Part shown: piece by piece, positions 13,192 to 21,798 of the stretch
Layout: every line of letters starts with the position of its first letter
Numbering within the stretch: the stretch's first letter is position 1
Assembly: GCA_949752735.1 (NCBI GenBank)
Contig: OX457050.1
Coordinates: 40,091,553 to 40,155,552 of the forward strand
Source: Lumbricus terrestris
Lineage: Eukaryota > Annelida > Clitellata > Crassiclitellata > Lumbricidae
Length of the DNA: 64,000 nt
Reading direction: 5' to 3'
Translations under genes and position numbers: made by a program
Notes under the pieces: model-generated
Databases searched by the model: none
What the model saw: only the letters and a program-made list of their open reading frames with translations
Told to the model about the DNA's origin: nothing

Positions 13192-13836
13192 TATCAAGGC
13201 TTTTTGATAGCAATTACTTGTGATGAAATTTAATAAAATCGTGTTTTTGTTACTTTTTGTTGCGTTTCGTTTTTGAATCGTCAAAAAAGGTGGGTGGCCT
13301 CACTAAAAGTGATATAACTCATGTTCTGCTTGAAATATGTTTATGAAATCTGGCTTTCACGTGGAGATCTGAATTATCTTTAAGTCTGTAAAATGTCATT
13401 TCGATATTCTCAGGTCTGACTAAAATATTGGCCGGAATAATTGAATGGGTTTTTGTCACTTATTGTTGCGTCGCGTTTTTGAATCGTCAAAAAAGGGTGT
13501 GTGGCTTCACTAAAAGTGGTATAACTTTTGTTCTGTTTGAAATATTTTATTGAAATCTAGCCATCATGTGTAAGTATGAATTGTCACTAATCCTGTAAAA
13601 TTTCATTCCGAAATTCTTACTTCTGGCCAAGATATTGGCAAAAAACCTAGGGAGGTATTTTTTAGCCCACCCTGTATAGCCCTATGATAATATTGTTAAA
13701 TAACATTATCTTAGGCTGTTATGATCCGAATTTATTGCTATGTAGCCTACAGTATTTAGCGCGTCAAACTCAAAGAGGATAATTTGTTTCATCACGGTTC
13801 TGCCTTTCAGTCCATGTTCAAATTGTTCATACTGTT

Positions 13837-14231
13837 CAGGGGCGGATCCAGGAGGGGCCAATCCGGTCATGGCCCCCCATTTAGAAATTTCTTTATTTTT
13901 TACCAGCTATTCTGTCCCGAAAAGTTGACTTCCCCCCCCCGAGTAGCTCCGTATGTCCGTGCCGCGCAGTGGCGAAGAAGGTCATCAGTGAGTGTTTCGG
14001 GTGGAGACCGAATGGGAAGAGGTATCTTTTTGGGGAAATTCCAAGTCGATGACTAAAAAAAGGTCATCAGTTTTTTCGGCGGATGGAAAAGGTATGTTTT
14101 GGGAAAATTCCGGGCTGATGGCTAAAAAAGGTCATCAACTTTTTCGGCGGATGGAAGACGACATTTTTTCCCGGTTTCCCGAACCAAGACCCAAAATTTT
14201 GCCCCCCCCTCGAAAATTTCTGTATCCGCTT
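13837..14231 (+). mobile_element. hAT-like fragment with 62-bp tandem units
   Basis: It begins with CAGGGGCGGATCCAGGA, a terminus typical of hAT elements. It ends near 14,229 with the inverted counterpart TGTATCCGC. The inside has two to three copies of a roughly 62-bp unit containing AAGGTCATCAGTTTTTTCGG and GGATGGAA. There are no coding domains. Other TEs carry similar termini at 55,641 and 60,637. Confidence 0.5.
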
Positions 14232-14658
14232 TTGGGGGCCGTCCATAAAGTACGTCACGCTCCAGGGGGAGGGGGTGTAAGAAAGTGTGACAGTTTGTGA
14301 CAGGGGGAGGGGGTCAGGCCATGTGTGATGTCACACATTTATTTTAAAAAAAATTTATATTTTTTTTTGTTCTTAGTACCTAAAATCCGACCCGGCCCGG
14401 CTAGGCGTGTCTAAAACCCGGCCTGGCGGGATACAAGTTGATTTCCCGTCAATATCAAAGCGTTTAGGGACACACGACACTATCAGAGGGATTAGGGATA
14501 GTATCCTAGGGTTTAGAGGGTCAGGTAAATGGTTATGTTTTTAACAAAATTGTTCGAAAGTGTGACGTACTTTAGGGGGGGTTTCCGAGATTTGTGACAG
14601 TTTGTGACAGGGGGAGGGGGTCAAAAATAGCGTGACGTACTTTATGGACGGCCCCTTG
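14232..14658. mobile_element. MITE with GGGGCCGTCCATAAAG ends
   Basis: The element at 14,235-14,655 (421 bp) has about 27-bp inverted ends reading GGGGCCGTCCATAAAGTACG. Both inner flanks carry GTGACAGTTTGTGACAGGGG in direct orientation. TTG occurs on each side and may be a short target duplication. There is no coding potential. Confidence 0.8.
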
Positions 14659-15344
14659 ATACTGTTGGTCACTAATATCTACTAATTCAAATTAAATATC
14701 TGCTCGACTCATGTGGTCAGTTAGCCACACTTGAATCTGCGACAAACCCCGATTTGAATTAATCATTTTAATTAAAGTGCACAAATTCATGGTTATGTCC
14801 ATAGCTATAAAACGTTATCATTATCTCAAACTTAAAAAGCGCCACTTCAACAGATGTCTCGTCAGAGGCGCTCCCGTCTTGGAAGCACACAAGTGGCCAA
14901 ATAATTATGAAGACGGAATTACAAAATTAATTAGGCTTATCATAACACGCCATTCAGTGCAACCATGCAGTCCGCGGTCCGCTATTTTATCTTAGATCTT
15001 GCGCTTTTTACAAATTTATCTAATATCAATATTAACAAATAATAATAATGAGTGTAATCTGAATCATCACAGACATTGAACAAGCTAAAATTCATAGGCC
15101 TAATAATTTGCCGTCGCATTGTCTAGGTTACTAGATGGCCCAAAGCATCACAAAACTGTTCGAACTGAAACACAAACAGCTTGAAATGGGCTTAATAACA
15201 CTTTAACAAATTCATGCATCAATTAAGTGTTGAGGCCTCATTAGGCCTACTCATATTTTGTAGGCGTAAATGAAATTAATGCTTCCAGGAAAATTGACTT
15301 GACTTTTTGCATTATTAGCCGTACATAGACCTAGGCTAATAGCT
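14659..15344. other. No gene recognised
   Basis: This is AT-rich unique-looking sequence with no domain or repeat that I can support. Confidence 0.4.
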
Positions 15345-15480
15345 AGTACCATGTCAAAAGTCGACTTGAAGTCGGAAGTCGGTTGTTTTTCTGCCAAGTC
15401 GGGTCAAGTCGTTTTGACGCCGAGAAGTCGACTTCAAGTCGACCTCAAGTCACTTTAGGGTCAAGTGGGGTCAGATTAGC
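15345..15480. repeat. AAGTCGACTT repeat cluster
   Basis: Multiple AAGTCGACTT and AAGTCGGG words lie in both orientations, ending with GGGTCAAGTGGGGTCAG and a CCAGGTCTA word. A related cluster occurs at 60,065-60,228, so this is a dispersed repeat. Confidence 0.6.
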
Positions 15481-15594
15481 TGACCAATGTCACTTCCAGG
15501 TCTACCGGTGAGTCTAGCAAGTGACCAAAATATTTCATGTTTCTTAAACTACTTTTCTTTAAATGCATTTTATTCTTACCACGCAAAAATATTA

Positions 15595-15678
15595 ATACAC
15601 TTTAATTTCATATCTATCTCTCATACACTTTAATTTCATATCTATATCTCATACACTTTAATTTCGTATCTATCTCTC
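15595..15678 (-). repeat. Three 28-bp tandem units at the 3' end of the SAP gene
   Basis: The unit ATACACTTTAATTTCATATC followed by TATCTCTC is repeated three times. The last unit is the C-terminal codons of the SAP-NUMOD1-like gene, so the others are extra copies of the gene's tail placed downstream of its stop. Confidence 0.8.
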
Positions 15679-15971
15679 CAGACATTTCCGTTATGATAAG
15701 CTATGATACCAGCACTCTGACCGTACGCCTTAGCAGCTTCGTACATAGATGGATACGTGGTAACAACGCCAGTCTCTCGATCCATAATATCAACTCTTCT
15801 CGGCTGTTTCCTGATACTACTCAATGTATCATGTCGAAATGGCGTAGACTGGTAGTCTGTCGGAAGAACATTCTTTTCGATCAATACAGCTACAAGTTGA
15901 GGTTTGTTGAGATGTGAAGTACCAACAATGCTGTGTCGCATGGCTAACATTCTAAGCTCTGGTAGCTTCAT
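15642..15971 (-). CDS. SAP plus NUMOD1-like protein of viral island
   Basis: The 109-residue product has an N-terminal SAP-like helix-turn-helix (about residues 3-37; LPELRMLAMRHSI then LNKPQLVAVLIEKN). Its C-terminal half resembles NUMOD1-type DNA-binding modules (about 66-107; GVVTTYPSMYEAAKAYG then IIAYHNGNVW). Both modules are known DNA-binding folds, so a role in binding viral DNA is inferred. It is the last gene of the minus-strand series, 16 bp after the capsid gene. The start codon follows ACTTATATATT directly, the TATA-like arrangement shared across this island. Its final codons are duplicated as 28-bp tandem repeats downstream. It could instead be a host-derived fragment, but spacing and promoter argue that it belongs to the island. 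Confidence 0.65.
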   Translation of the reverse strand: MKLPELRMLAMRHSIVGTSHLNKPQLVAVLIEKNVLPTDYQSTPFRHDTLSSIRKQPRRVDIMDRETGVVTTYPSMYEAAKAYGQSAGIIAYHNGNVWRDRYEIKVYEI

Positions 15972-15987
15972 AATATATAAGTATTCT

Positions 15988-17322
15988 TTAATTCAATTTT
16001 CCATACACAACGCTCATCTTCTGCCCATCTGATTGGAACTGCAGCAACCTATCTGAAATTACGACAGCATATGCTTCGGTGTCGGCTGGCACTGCTGCAT
16101 TGAAAAGAGCCTTAATCTGAATATCAACGACTGACGATTTCAAGCGCTCGGATTGTTTGCTTACATCGAACACGAACAGCGGATATAATTCTTTATAATC
16201 TATAGGTGTTATATTGCTTTGCGTGATCAGTTGATCCATACCATAAAATTTTTGACTAAAGGAGGCCGCGTCTCTGTACGCTGTGGAGAATTGTTGATTA
16301 GGAAACGCCAGGTTATGATCGACAGCTGGATATCTTTCTTGATTCATCATCACATAGATGTTCTTAAGATCGCAGTGATTAAAGAGCGATGGATTAGTTT
16401 CCTGATTGCCGCTACGATTCGTTTGAAATCCTACGATGATGAATCTAGGTTTCTCCGGGGAAGTCTTAACGCTGAGCCTCCAGCTGAAACTTGTCGACTG
16501 AGGAACTGTTATCGTGTCGCATTGACGAGCTCTATACGCAACTGGCAAAGTTAATTTCGATTCAATCGTCTTATACAACTGCATTCGTTCCATATCGGAA
16601 GGAATAACGTGGGGAATAAACCATGAAATTTTGTTTATCGCAACTTTTCCAGCAGCTGCAGCATTATCTCGGAATATGGCATCATCGTCAGCTTTACGAA
16701 CTAAAGTCAGTGTCTGTTTAAAGCCGTAGATAATCTTGTCGTAGTCATCGCAAAACCCGAAAATATGCTTCAACGGAACAATAAAGCTGAACATTCCTTT
16801 AGTGTTTGGCTTACGAATGAGAAAGCCTTGTCTAGTGGCAAAACCATGATTGTCTGCAATAACAGCTGTCCTCCCAGTGTCTTTATACCACAGCTGATTT
16901 AAGCCTTGAGTCAGCTGAAAATCGTTTGGATATGTAAGTAAACCGAGCATCGTTGTCGCCTGGCCTGGATGAAATAGCGTTTCGATTTCTTGATTAGATA
17001 ACGAATAGGATATTTGACTGAATAGATGCATTAGCCCATTATTCGTAAGAGCGACTGCATCGGCATTCACGTATGCGGTGTCATCAGCTTTAAGTAGTCT
17101 TCCTTCGAATTGCAGGTATGACTCTGCTGGGTGGCTGTATAAGTCCTGTAATTCAATATTTATTCTAATTTCACCAGAACTGTTAAGATTGGTTCTCGCT
17201 ACAGGTTCGTACTCATGCCATTCGTATCGCTCGATACCCTCATCGACTAATGGTTGCTCTGTGAATCTTAGAATATCGGATTGCATTTTATATACATATA
17301 TTTTTAAATAAGAATTAAGCAA
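15988..17322 (-). CDS. Major capsid protein, double jelly-roll type
   Basis: The frame is 444 residues. The likelier start is the internal Met at 17,286 (432 residues), because TATGTATATAAA lies directly before it. By overall pattern it matches the Polinton/adintovirus capsid family, which appears in animal annotations as F54H12.2-like proteins. Features include an N-terminal arm (SDILRF), a beta-rich body with YLQFEGRLLKAD, a LFHPGQATTMLGLLTYP block and a C-terminal half with FSWRLSVKT and KPRFIIVGFQTNRSGNQ. Family members form the hexon-like double jelly-roll shell. The frame is intact. It sits between the SAP-like gene and the small basic gene in the same orientation. The fold is inferred from family resemblance and was not modelled. 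Confidence 0.82.
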   Translation of the reverse strand: MLNSYLKIYVYKMQSDILRFTEQPLVDEGIERYEWHEYEPVARTNLNSSGEIRINIELQDLYSHPAESYLQFEGRLLKADDTAYVNADAVALTNNGLMHLFSQISYSLSNQEIETLFHPGQATTMLGLLTYPNDFQLTQGLNQLWYKDTGRTAVIADNHGFATRQGFLIRKPNTKGMFSFIVPLKHIFGFCDDYDKIIYGFKQTLTLVRKADDDAIFRDNAAAAGKVAINKISWFIPHVIPSDMERMQLYKTIESKLTLPVAYRARQCDTITVPQSTSFSWRLSVKTSPEKPRFIIVGFQTNRSGNQETNPSLFNHCDLKNIYVMMNQERYPAVDHNLAFPNQQFSTAYRDAASFSQKFYGMDQLITQSNITPIDYKELYPLFVFDVSKQSERLKSSVVDIQIKALFNAAVPADTEAYAVVISDRLLQFQSDGQKMSVVYGKLN

Positions 17323-17659
17323 TTTTCAAACCACCTCCGTTTAAGCGCTTTACGAGATCTTGAATTCTAATGGCTCCACCCGTTATTTCCGGATTCGAAT
17401 GGAGTAATCTAGCTAGAATTACTTTAGTTTCCTCAGTTATTGGTCGTTGACGGACGGTGGTTGGGGTGAGTATCTTATTGAGTAATCGTTTTCCAACGTC
17501 TTTAGCAACACCCCCTATCTCTTGAACAGCCGTGCTCGCAATTCGTTTGGCTGCATTCGAAGTTAGTAGTCTCTTGAGCAATCCAGTAATGGAATCGAAT
17601 ATTCCTGCTCCACCAACAACGTGTACTTTTTTATAACTTCTTTTCGCAACGACCAGCAT
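17315..17659 (-). CDS. Small basic virion-type protein
   Basis: The product has 114 residues and is rich in lysine and arginine. It starts MLVVAKRSYKKVHVVGGAG, has a hydrophobic/amphipathic stretch (about 19-60, IFDSITGLLKRLL onward) and ends LVKRLNGGGLKIA. Glycine-glycine-alanine motifs (VVGGAG, TGGAI, NGGGL) resemble maturation-protease cleavage sites of adenovirus-like core proteins, so a minor core or membrane-active role is inferred. No exact family is recognised. It overlaps the long form of the capsid frame by 8 bp, which also favours the shorter capsid start. ATTATGATATAGAA directly precedes the start. Confidence 0.55.
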   Translation of the reverse strand: MLVVAKRSYKKVHVVGGAGIFDSITGLLKRLLTSNAAKRIASTAVQEIGGVAKDVGKRLLNKILTPTTVRQRPITEETKVILARLLHSNPEITGGAIRIQDLVKRLNGGGLKIA

Positions 17660-17676
17660 TTCTATATCATAATAAT

Positions 17677-18549
17677 TTAAATCATTAATTTTTTATATTC
17701 ATCCTTGGTTATCACTCCTTGTCTCAGTAACTCGTCGCTCATACCTATAATTTCATTTCTTACACCTGTATTTCCCGCATTGTAGCTATGCATTCGTAAC
17801 TCGAGTTGTTTTACTAATTCATTAGGATCTGAAGGAATAGTAATTACTCCGCTCCCTTTGTACTTTGTGTATGTATTCCATATCGGTTTTATTACCTCTC
17901 TATATTTTACGCTTCTAGACGATTTAGGTTTGTTCGGATTGTGTGGTTGACTCATGGCATTCGTTTTGGTTAGAATCTCGGCGTATTTTGCATGATCATG
18001 AGTATCAAAAATTGATTTGTCTGGATTAGCCAACGTTAACAATTCCCATAGTCCTGGAGTTCCTTGGTAAGTCTTGTTACCAACTGTGATGTCATTTACT
18101 TGGATTGAGATTTCGCTGTCGCCGATGTAGAATTTTCCATCTTTGGATCTTATTCCGAATGTTGTGTCTACAAGTTTTTTATTGGAAGCATATTTTTGTA
18201 GGTATTCAACTGCAATATTTCCTAATTCTAAGGTTCTAATGTCTTCTACTGGGTCGTCGTTGTACGCCTCTATAGACGGATACTGAGGAAAAGATACTGG
18301 AAGTGATTTTAGAGCTAGTGATGTTGCTGCAGAGTTGTCTTTTATAGTCGACAGCAAAGCGTTTTGTTCTTTCGAAATTGCTGATTGAGAGTCGACTATT
18401 GGTTTGTAGATTTTCGTCAGTTCTCGTTGTAGTCCAAGATCGTCTATTCTCTCAGAGAGGAAGTTTTGTTTAATATTTTTCTTCGTTTTTAGAAACTCTT
18501 CGATAATAAAATTTCTTTTTGCAGGATCACTAATTTTCAGTAGCGACAT
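17677..18549 (-). CDS. DUF8207-like viral-island protein
   Basis: The 290-residue product has a charged, probably helical N-terminus (residues 1-75) with heptad-like hydrophobics. A conserved-looking core follows at about 118-165: TTFGIRSKDGKFYIGDSEI then a GTPGLWELLT block. From memory this core matches the uncharacterised DUF8207 family, which recurs next to Polinton-type capsid genes in invertebrates. The C-terminus has the segment RSVKYREVIKPIWNTY. Function is unknown; a minor structural role is possible. The frame is intact, 17 bp upstream of the small basic gene and 44 bp from the dUTPase-like gene, and ACTTATAAAAC precedes the start codon. Confidence 0.65.
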   Translation of the reverse strand: MSLLKISDPAKRNFIIEEFLKTKKNIKQNFLSERIDDLGLQRELTKIYKPIVDSQSAISKEQNALLSTIKDNSAATSLALKSLPVSFPQYPSIEAYNDDPVEDIRTLELGNIAVEYLQKYASNKKLVDTTFGIRSKDGKFYIGDSEISIQVNDITVGNKTYQGTPGLWELLTLANPDKSIFDTHDHAKYAEILTKTNAMSQPHNPNKPKSSRSVKYREVIKPIWNTYTKYKGSGVITIPSDPNELVKQLELRMHSYNAGNTGVRNEIIGMSDELLRQGVITKDEYKKLMI

Positions 18550-18592
18550 GTTTTATAAGTATGTTGTTTAAAACGTAATCGTAAACGTAAAA

Positions 18593-18979
18593 TTATGCAT
18601 CGTAGAAATTAACGTAACATATGGAGTCTTTTTCGTTTATAGTAACCACCGAATCAGAATTGTTTTGAATTGTAATAATTATATCGTCCGCGTCTTCAGC
18701 AACTGTACCGTCCTGTAAGCTGCATCTCTTCTCTTTGATTTTCTGTCTAAGAGACACTAGACATATTCCTCTGGTCATTCGGACACCGAGTCCTAACTCT
18801 ACCGTAATTGTTGTCTTTGGTTCAATCGTTATCGCTTGCTGAGCAAAAATCTCCCATCTTTCTCCAACTCGTTGTCTTACAGGAACATGAGCGACTAATT
18901 TTGGCATCCAAGTTATCGCACTCAGTCGAGGTTTCCGTTTGGTAATAAATTTGTGTATTGGGTTACCGTATCCAGACAT
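18593..18979 (-). CDS. dUTPase-like beta-fold protein
   Basis: The product has 128 residues. The central part has the alternating pattern of trimeric dUTPase-like proteins: QQAITIEPKTTITVELGLGV followed by RGICLVSLRQK, and a C-terminal VVTINEKDSICYVNFYDA. The usual catalytic motifs are not clear, so it may be a structural relative without hydrolase activity. dUTPase-like folds occur in Polinton-like and adenovirus genomes. The start codon is directly preceded by GCTTATATAA, the cleanest example of the island's TATA-ATG arrangement. It lies 16 bp after the pVI-like gene. The alternative is a small single-jelly-roll accessory protein. Confidence 0.45.
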   Translation of the reverse strand: MSGYGNPIHKFITKRKPRLSAITWMPKLVAHVPVRQRVGERWEIFAQQAITIEPKTTITVELGLGVRMTRGICLVSLRQKIKEKRCSLQDGTVAEDADDIIITIQNNSDSVVTINEKDSICYVNFYDA

Positions 18980-18995
18980 TTATATAAGCGATTTT

Positions 18996-19592
18996 TTAAA
19001 GTATCATTCCAAGAATAGGAATATTTTTAAATGGGGAATTTGGCCCGAGTATAAGTCCTTCCCCACTCACATATCCTGCCCCTCTTTTCATAAACAGACC
19101 GGATCCCGTTATCGAACTGCCCTTTTTCCACGGAGATAGAATAAGACCTTCCCCTGCAGGTATTACCTTACAGCATATTCCTCCTTTCTTAATGTAGAGC
19201 ACGCCAGATCCACTTATTTTATCAACAATTTTGGAACCAGCTGCAGAACCTAATCCTGTTAAGGCTCCTGTGGCTAAACTCTGAAGAACATTAGACAGAA
19301 GAAATTTCCCAGCCGTAGCTAGAAACGGGAGAATCGCACCGATAAATCCACCTTCGACTTTCGCATTGTCTTCCAATTGCGTTTTACTCATTTTAATTGT
19401 CACACCTGTTCCATTTTGATAAGCTTTCGTCATCTTGTTAATTTGTCTCTGGTTTAGAGCGAATACATGCCCACCAGTTATATCCCCATGAGAAAGTCTT
19501 ATACTCACTCCAGTTCCTGCTTGAGCAGCTCGTCTAATTTTATCCTTTTGTCCTTCAGAAATATTAACTTTAACATTCGAGTAAGGGGTCAT
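18996..19592 (-). CDS. pVI-like minor virion protein
   Basis: The 198-residue product begins MTPYSNVKVNISEGQKDKIR. It has two copies of a short module ending in GTGVSIRLS and GTGVTIKMS (about residues 27-34 and 61-68). A hydrophobic glycine/alanine-rich segment follows (about 80-120: GGFIGAILPFLATAGKF and LATGALTGLGSAAG). The tail repeats the pattern GSGLFMKRGAG and GEGLILGP. Polinton/adintovirus genomes encode comparable membrane-active minor proteins likened to adenovirus pVI/pX. A role in membrane disruption or internal capsid cementing is inferred. The frame is intact; TTTAATATAAA precedes the start. Confidence 0.6.
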   Translation of the reverse strand: MTPYSNVKVNISEGQKDKIRRAAQAGTGVSIRLSHGDITGGHVFALNQRQINKMTKAYQNGTGVTIKMSKTQLEDNAKVEGGFIGAILPFLATAGKFLLSNVLQSLATGALTGLGSAAGSKIVDKISGSGVLYIKKGGICCKVIPAGEGLILSPWKKGSSITGSGLFMKRGAGYVSGEGLILGPNSPFKNIPILGMIL

Positions 19593-19623
19593 TTTATATT
19601 AAATATTAAACTTTAAATTTAAA

Positions 19624-20376
19624 TCACACCTCTCTTATATGAAATCGTATCGACAATTCCTCACCTCTTAAGTTAATTAATTTTCCATTTTGATCCGTTA
19701 GTTTTGTTTCCATCGATGAAATAGAATATAGCGTTATAGGAAGATATACCAGATTATGAGGAGATTCGAGTATCTTATAACCAGGTCCAACCGATGGAAA
19801 GAAAGAATAAATTATGTTATCCGTAGTTCCGTTAGCATACGAGGATCCTATTACATCACTGGTAACTCGTAAACTATTCACGCTGTTTATATCGACAATG
19901 TGCTCAGATTCATTGTATCCTTCGGAGTATACACGACTCTGAAATCCTAGTACGGTACTAATTGAATTTTCTACTCTAAAATCAACTTTATAGTTGGGAT
20001 TAATTTCCAAAACCACTTTCAAAGTATTGTTATTTGGATGTAGCTTGATGCAGTCCGCATGACCTTCTTCTTTCATAATTCTCTGTATGTAATCATTTAA
20101 GTCAACGATTTCATAGCAACCGGTGGGAATGACTAAATTTTCCCATGTTACACCGTTATTTGACGAATATACGAATTTATTATTTGTTTCGTCTATATTA
20201 GGAAAACTGTAGTACGTTTCAAGATTAACCAAAGCCATTTCATACTTCTTATTTTTGTCTAGTTCGATTAGTGGATTAAACTTCGTTCGAATACGTGTGC
20301 TCCTTTCACTCAACAAAATGCAGAATGATTCTTTAGCCTCTGTGTTACGCGCAATCTTTTCCAGAAGCGTTTCCAT
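19624..20376 (-). CDS. Penton-like minor capsid protein
   Basis: The 250-residue product is beta-rich without long hydrophobic helices. It has the opening seen in penton-type proteins of this group: a short helix (METLLEKIARN), then SERSTRIRTKFNPLIELDKN and YEMALVNLETYYSFPNI. In the middle are IPTGCYEIVDLNDYIQ and a segment around NPNYKVDFRVENSISTVLGF. Polinton and adintovirus pentons are single jelly-roll proteins that fill the fivefold vertices. It lies between the ATPase and pVI-like genes, in keeping with a morphogenesis cluster. The start follows ATTTAAA directly. I see no break. The identification rests on pattern and position. Confidence 0.65.
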   Translation of the reverse strand: METLLEKIARNTEAKESFCILLSERSTRIRTKFNPLIELDKNKKYEMALVNLETYYSFPNIDETNNKFVYSSNNGVTWENLVIPTGCYEIVDLNDYIQRIMKEEGHADCIKLHPNNNTLKVVLEINPNYKVDFRVENSISTVLGFQSRVYSEGYNESEHIVDINSVNSLRVTSDVIGSSYANGTTDNIIYSFFPSVGPGYKILESPHNLVYLPITLYSISSMETKLTDQNGKLINLRGEELSIRFHIREV

Positions 20377-20471
20377 TTTAAATAGTTATTTTTTAATATA
20401 AAATATAAAATCTCAAGCTTTACGAGTAGTGTTGTCATTTTATATATCATTTATTTAAATAGTCACAAACT

Positions 20472-21248
20472 TTATTGAATATAAAATGTATCTAAACCGC
20501 ATCTGTACTTGCCATTATTTCTTTTACTAGTCAAATCAATGACTACAAAACCATGCTGTTCATCCCACGCAGTTTTACATAGTTTTCGAAATTCTTCTAT
20601 AGTCATATCATCTACACCTATATGATCGCTGTATATATGATTAATATTTTTGTGGTCTTGAGGAAATAAGCAAATAAAGTTTGCATTTTCTCTGATAGTC
20701 TGTCTAGGTAATTTGAAATAATTTTGTGCAAGGTAAAAACAGTCCACATTACTGTGTCTTCCCCTAATGTAATACGATTCGCACTTATTCTGCTTCTCTA
20801 ACTGTAAGTCGTCGAAAATCATGAGATTCTTTTTATCTCGATTTAATTCCCTGGGATCTGGAACATCGTCAGAGGTTTCGAAGAACTTGCAGTCTATGTC
20901 AGATTTCTTATCTATGTTTTTAGACATCTCCTCGACAACGGCGGTCGGTGAAACATTTAATTTCACGATCTCATCCCGTTTATCAAAAAGTCTTATAATT
21001 GCTTCCTTTGGTAATTTCTCTTCGAAAGATTTTTTAAGAATCTTATATTCTGGTTGAAAGAGAGATTTTCCGAAAACTTGTAGATTATCGTAGTCTAACC
21101 ACCCAGGCCTCAGTAATAAATTAAGTAGTAAAGTTGTCTTACCGCACTGAGACTTACCTACGATCAAACCTCTGATGCTTCTTGGTAATAAGGGACTGTT
21201 AAAGCGCTTAGATGAATCTTCATTCCATGAGAGATCTTGAACTTCCAT
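20472..21248 (-). CDS. Genome-packaging ATPase (FtsK-HerA/A32 type)
   Basis: The 258-residue product has a Walker A at 31-39 (GKSQCGKTT) and a Walker B at 141-147 (NLMIFDD). Further on are YYIRGRHSNVDCFYLAQNYF and PRQTIRENANFICLF, which carry the sensor/arginine region typical of A32-like packaging ATPases. The protein is expected to drive viral DNA into the capsid. Size and motif spacing match Polinton and adintovirus ATPases. It begins only 25 bp from the divergently transcribed phospholipase gene, so both share a very short promoter region. The reading frame is intact. The 95 bp after its stop, before the penton-like gene, are AT-rich and non-coding. Confidence 0.85.
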   Translation of the reverse strand: MEVQDLSWNEDSSKRFNSPLLPRSIRGLIVGKSQCGKTTLLLNLLLRPGWLDYDNLQVFGKSLFQPEYKILKKSFEEKLPKEAIIRLFDKRDEIVKLNVSPTAVVEEMSKNIDKKSDIDCKFFETSDDVPDPRELNRDKKNLMIFDDLQLEKQNKCESYYIRGRHSNVDCFYLAQNYFKLPRQTIRENANFICLFPQDHKNINHIYSDHIGVDDMTIEEFRKLCKTAWDEQHGFVVIDLTSKRNNGKYRCGLDTFYIQ

Positions 21249-21273
21249 TTTAATTACCGGTATATTATATAAA
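21249..21273. promoter_or_regulatory. 25-bp divergent promoter region
   Basis: The whole interval between the two divergent start codons is TTTAATTACCGGTATATTAT followed by ATAAA. TATATTATATAAA abuts the plus-strand ATG, and TAATTAAA abuts the minus-strand ATG. There is no space for a conventional 5' leader. Confidence 0.55.
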
Positions 21274-21798
21274 ATGCAATATTGCGTAAAGTGTAAACGA
21301 AAAACTGAATCCAGAGATATTCAACGAGTCGTCAGTAAGAATGGAAGGTCTATGAGTAGAGGTGTGTGCGTTGAATGTGGAGCTACAAAAACTCAGTTTA
21401 TTAAAGCCGCAGTACAAGGAGGCGATTTGGTCTCAGCTCTCAATTCTGCTACTTCTAATATTAAACTTCCCTGGGCAAAGTATCCCGGGGAAATGCATCT
21501 ACCTGGGCATTCTTTCACAGGTCCAGGAACCCGATTAGATCTTAGATTAAATCCAGATGGAACTCCGAAGGAATGGAGTAAACCAGTAGACAGAGTTGAC
21601 CAGGCAGCTTATAGACATGATTTAGCTTATGCTAAACATGCTGATACAGCAGAAAGAAACGTTGCTGACAGAGCTATGATACCTGAATTAAATAATATAC
21701 ATAATCCTTCGTTTCGTGAAAGAATTGAAAGAAGCATAGTAAAGCCAATATTATCAACGAAAACCCATTTTGGAATGGGATTGAAAAAAAAGCTCTGA
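21274..21798 (+). CDS. Zinc-ribbon plus parvovirus-type phospholipase A2
   Basis: The 174-residue product starts with a Cys4 ribbon (C4-x2-C7, C32-x2-C35). A phospholipase A2 domain of the parvovirus VP1 type follows: calcium-loop-like GPGT at 83-86, then the catalytic pair H115-D116 with Y119 (HDLAY). The spacing fits the VP1-unique-region enzyme, which breaches endosomal membranes during entry; the same task is inferred here. The ribbon resembles one found in Polinton/adintovirus proteins. The start lies against TATATTATATAAA. The frame ends shortly after a run of eight A residues (21,784-21,791). The -1 frame across this run opens directly into the integrase, so the two may be one frameshift-linked product, or may have been a single gene before an indel. 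Confidence 0.8.
   Translation: MQYCVKCKRKTESRDIQRVVSKNGRSMSRGVCVECGATKTQFIKAAVQGGDLVSALNSATSNIKLPWAKYPGEMHLPGHSFTGPGTRLDLRLNPDGTPKEWSKPVDRVDQAAYRHDLAYAKHADTAERNVADRAMIPELNNIHNPSFRERIERSIVKPILSTKTHFGMGLKKKL

Larger units (their letters stand above)
9068..13674. mobile_element. TA-flanked transposon with long inverted ends
   Basis: The sequence at 9,068-9,300 is the inverted counterpart of 13,450-13,674. Shared landmarks are GCCAATATCTTGGCCA, AAATTTTACAGG, ACACATGATGGC and GATTCAAAAACG. The right end reads CAGGGTGGGCTAAAAAATAC outward and is bordered by TA; the left end is CAGAATGGGCAG after TA. A second copy of the right-arm unit lies at 13,235-13,440. The ends and TA target fit a Tc1/mariner-like group, by inference. 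No transposase of its own is visible. It hosts an hAT-like remnant and a pogo-like element. Confidence 0.6.

Noticed and set aside
16219..17311. Plus-strand frames opposite the capsid gene
   Set aside because: They are shadows of the long minus-strand frame with no motifs or promoter words.
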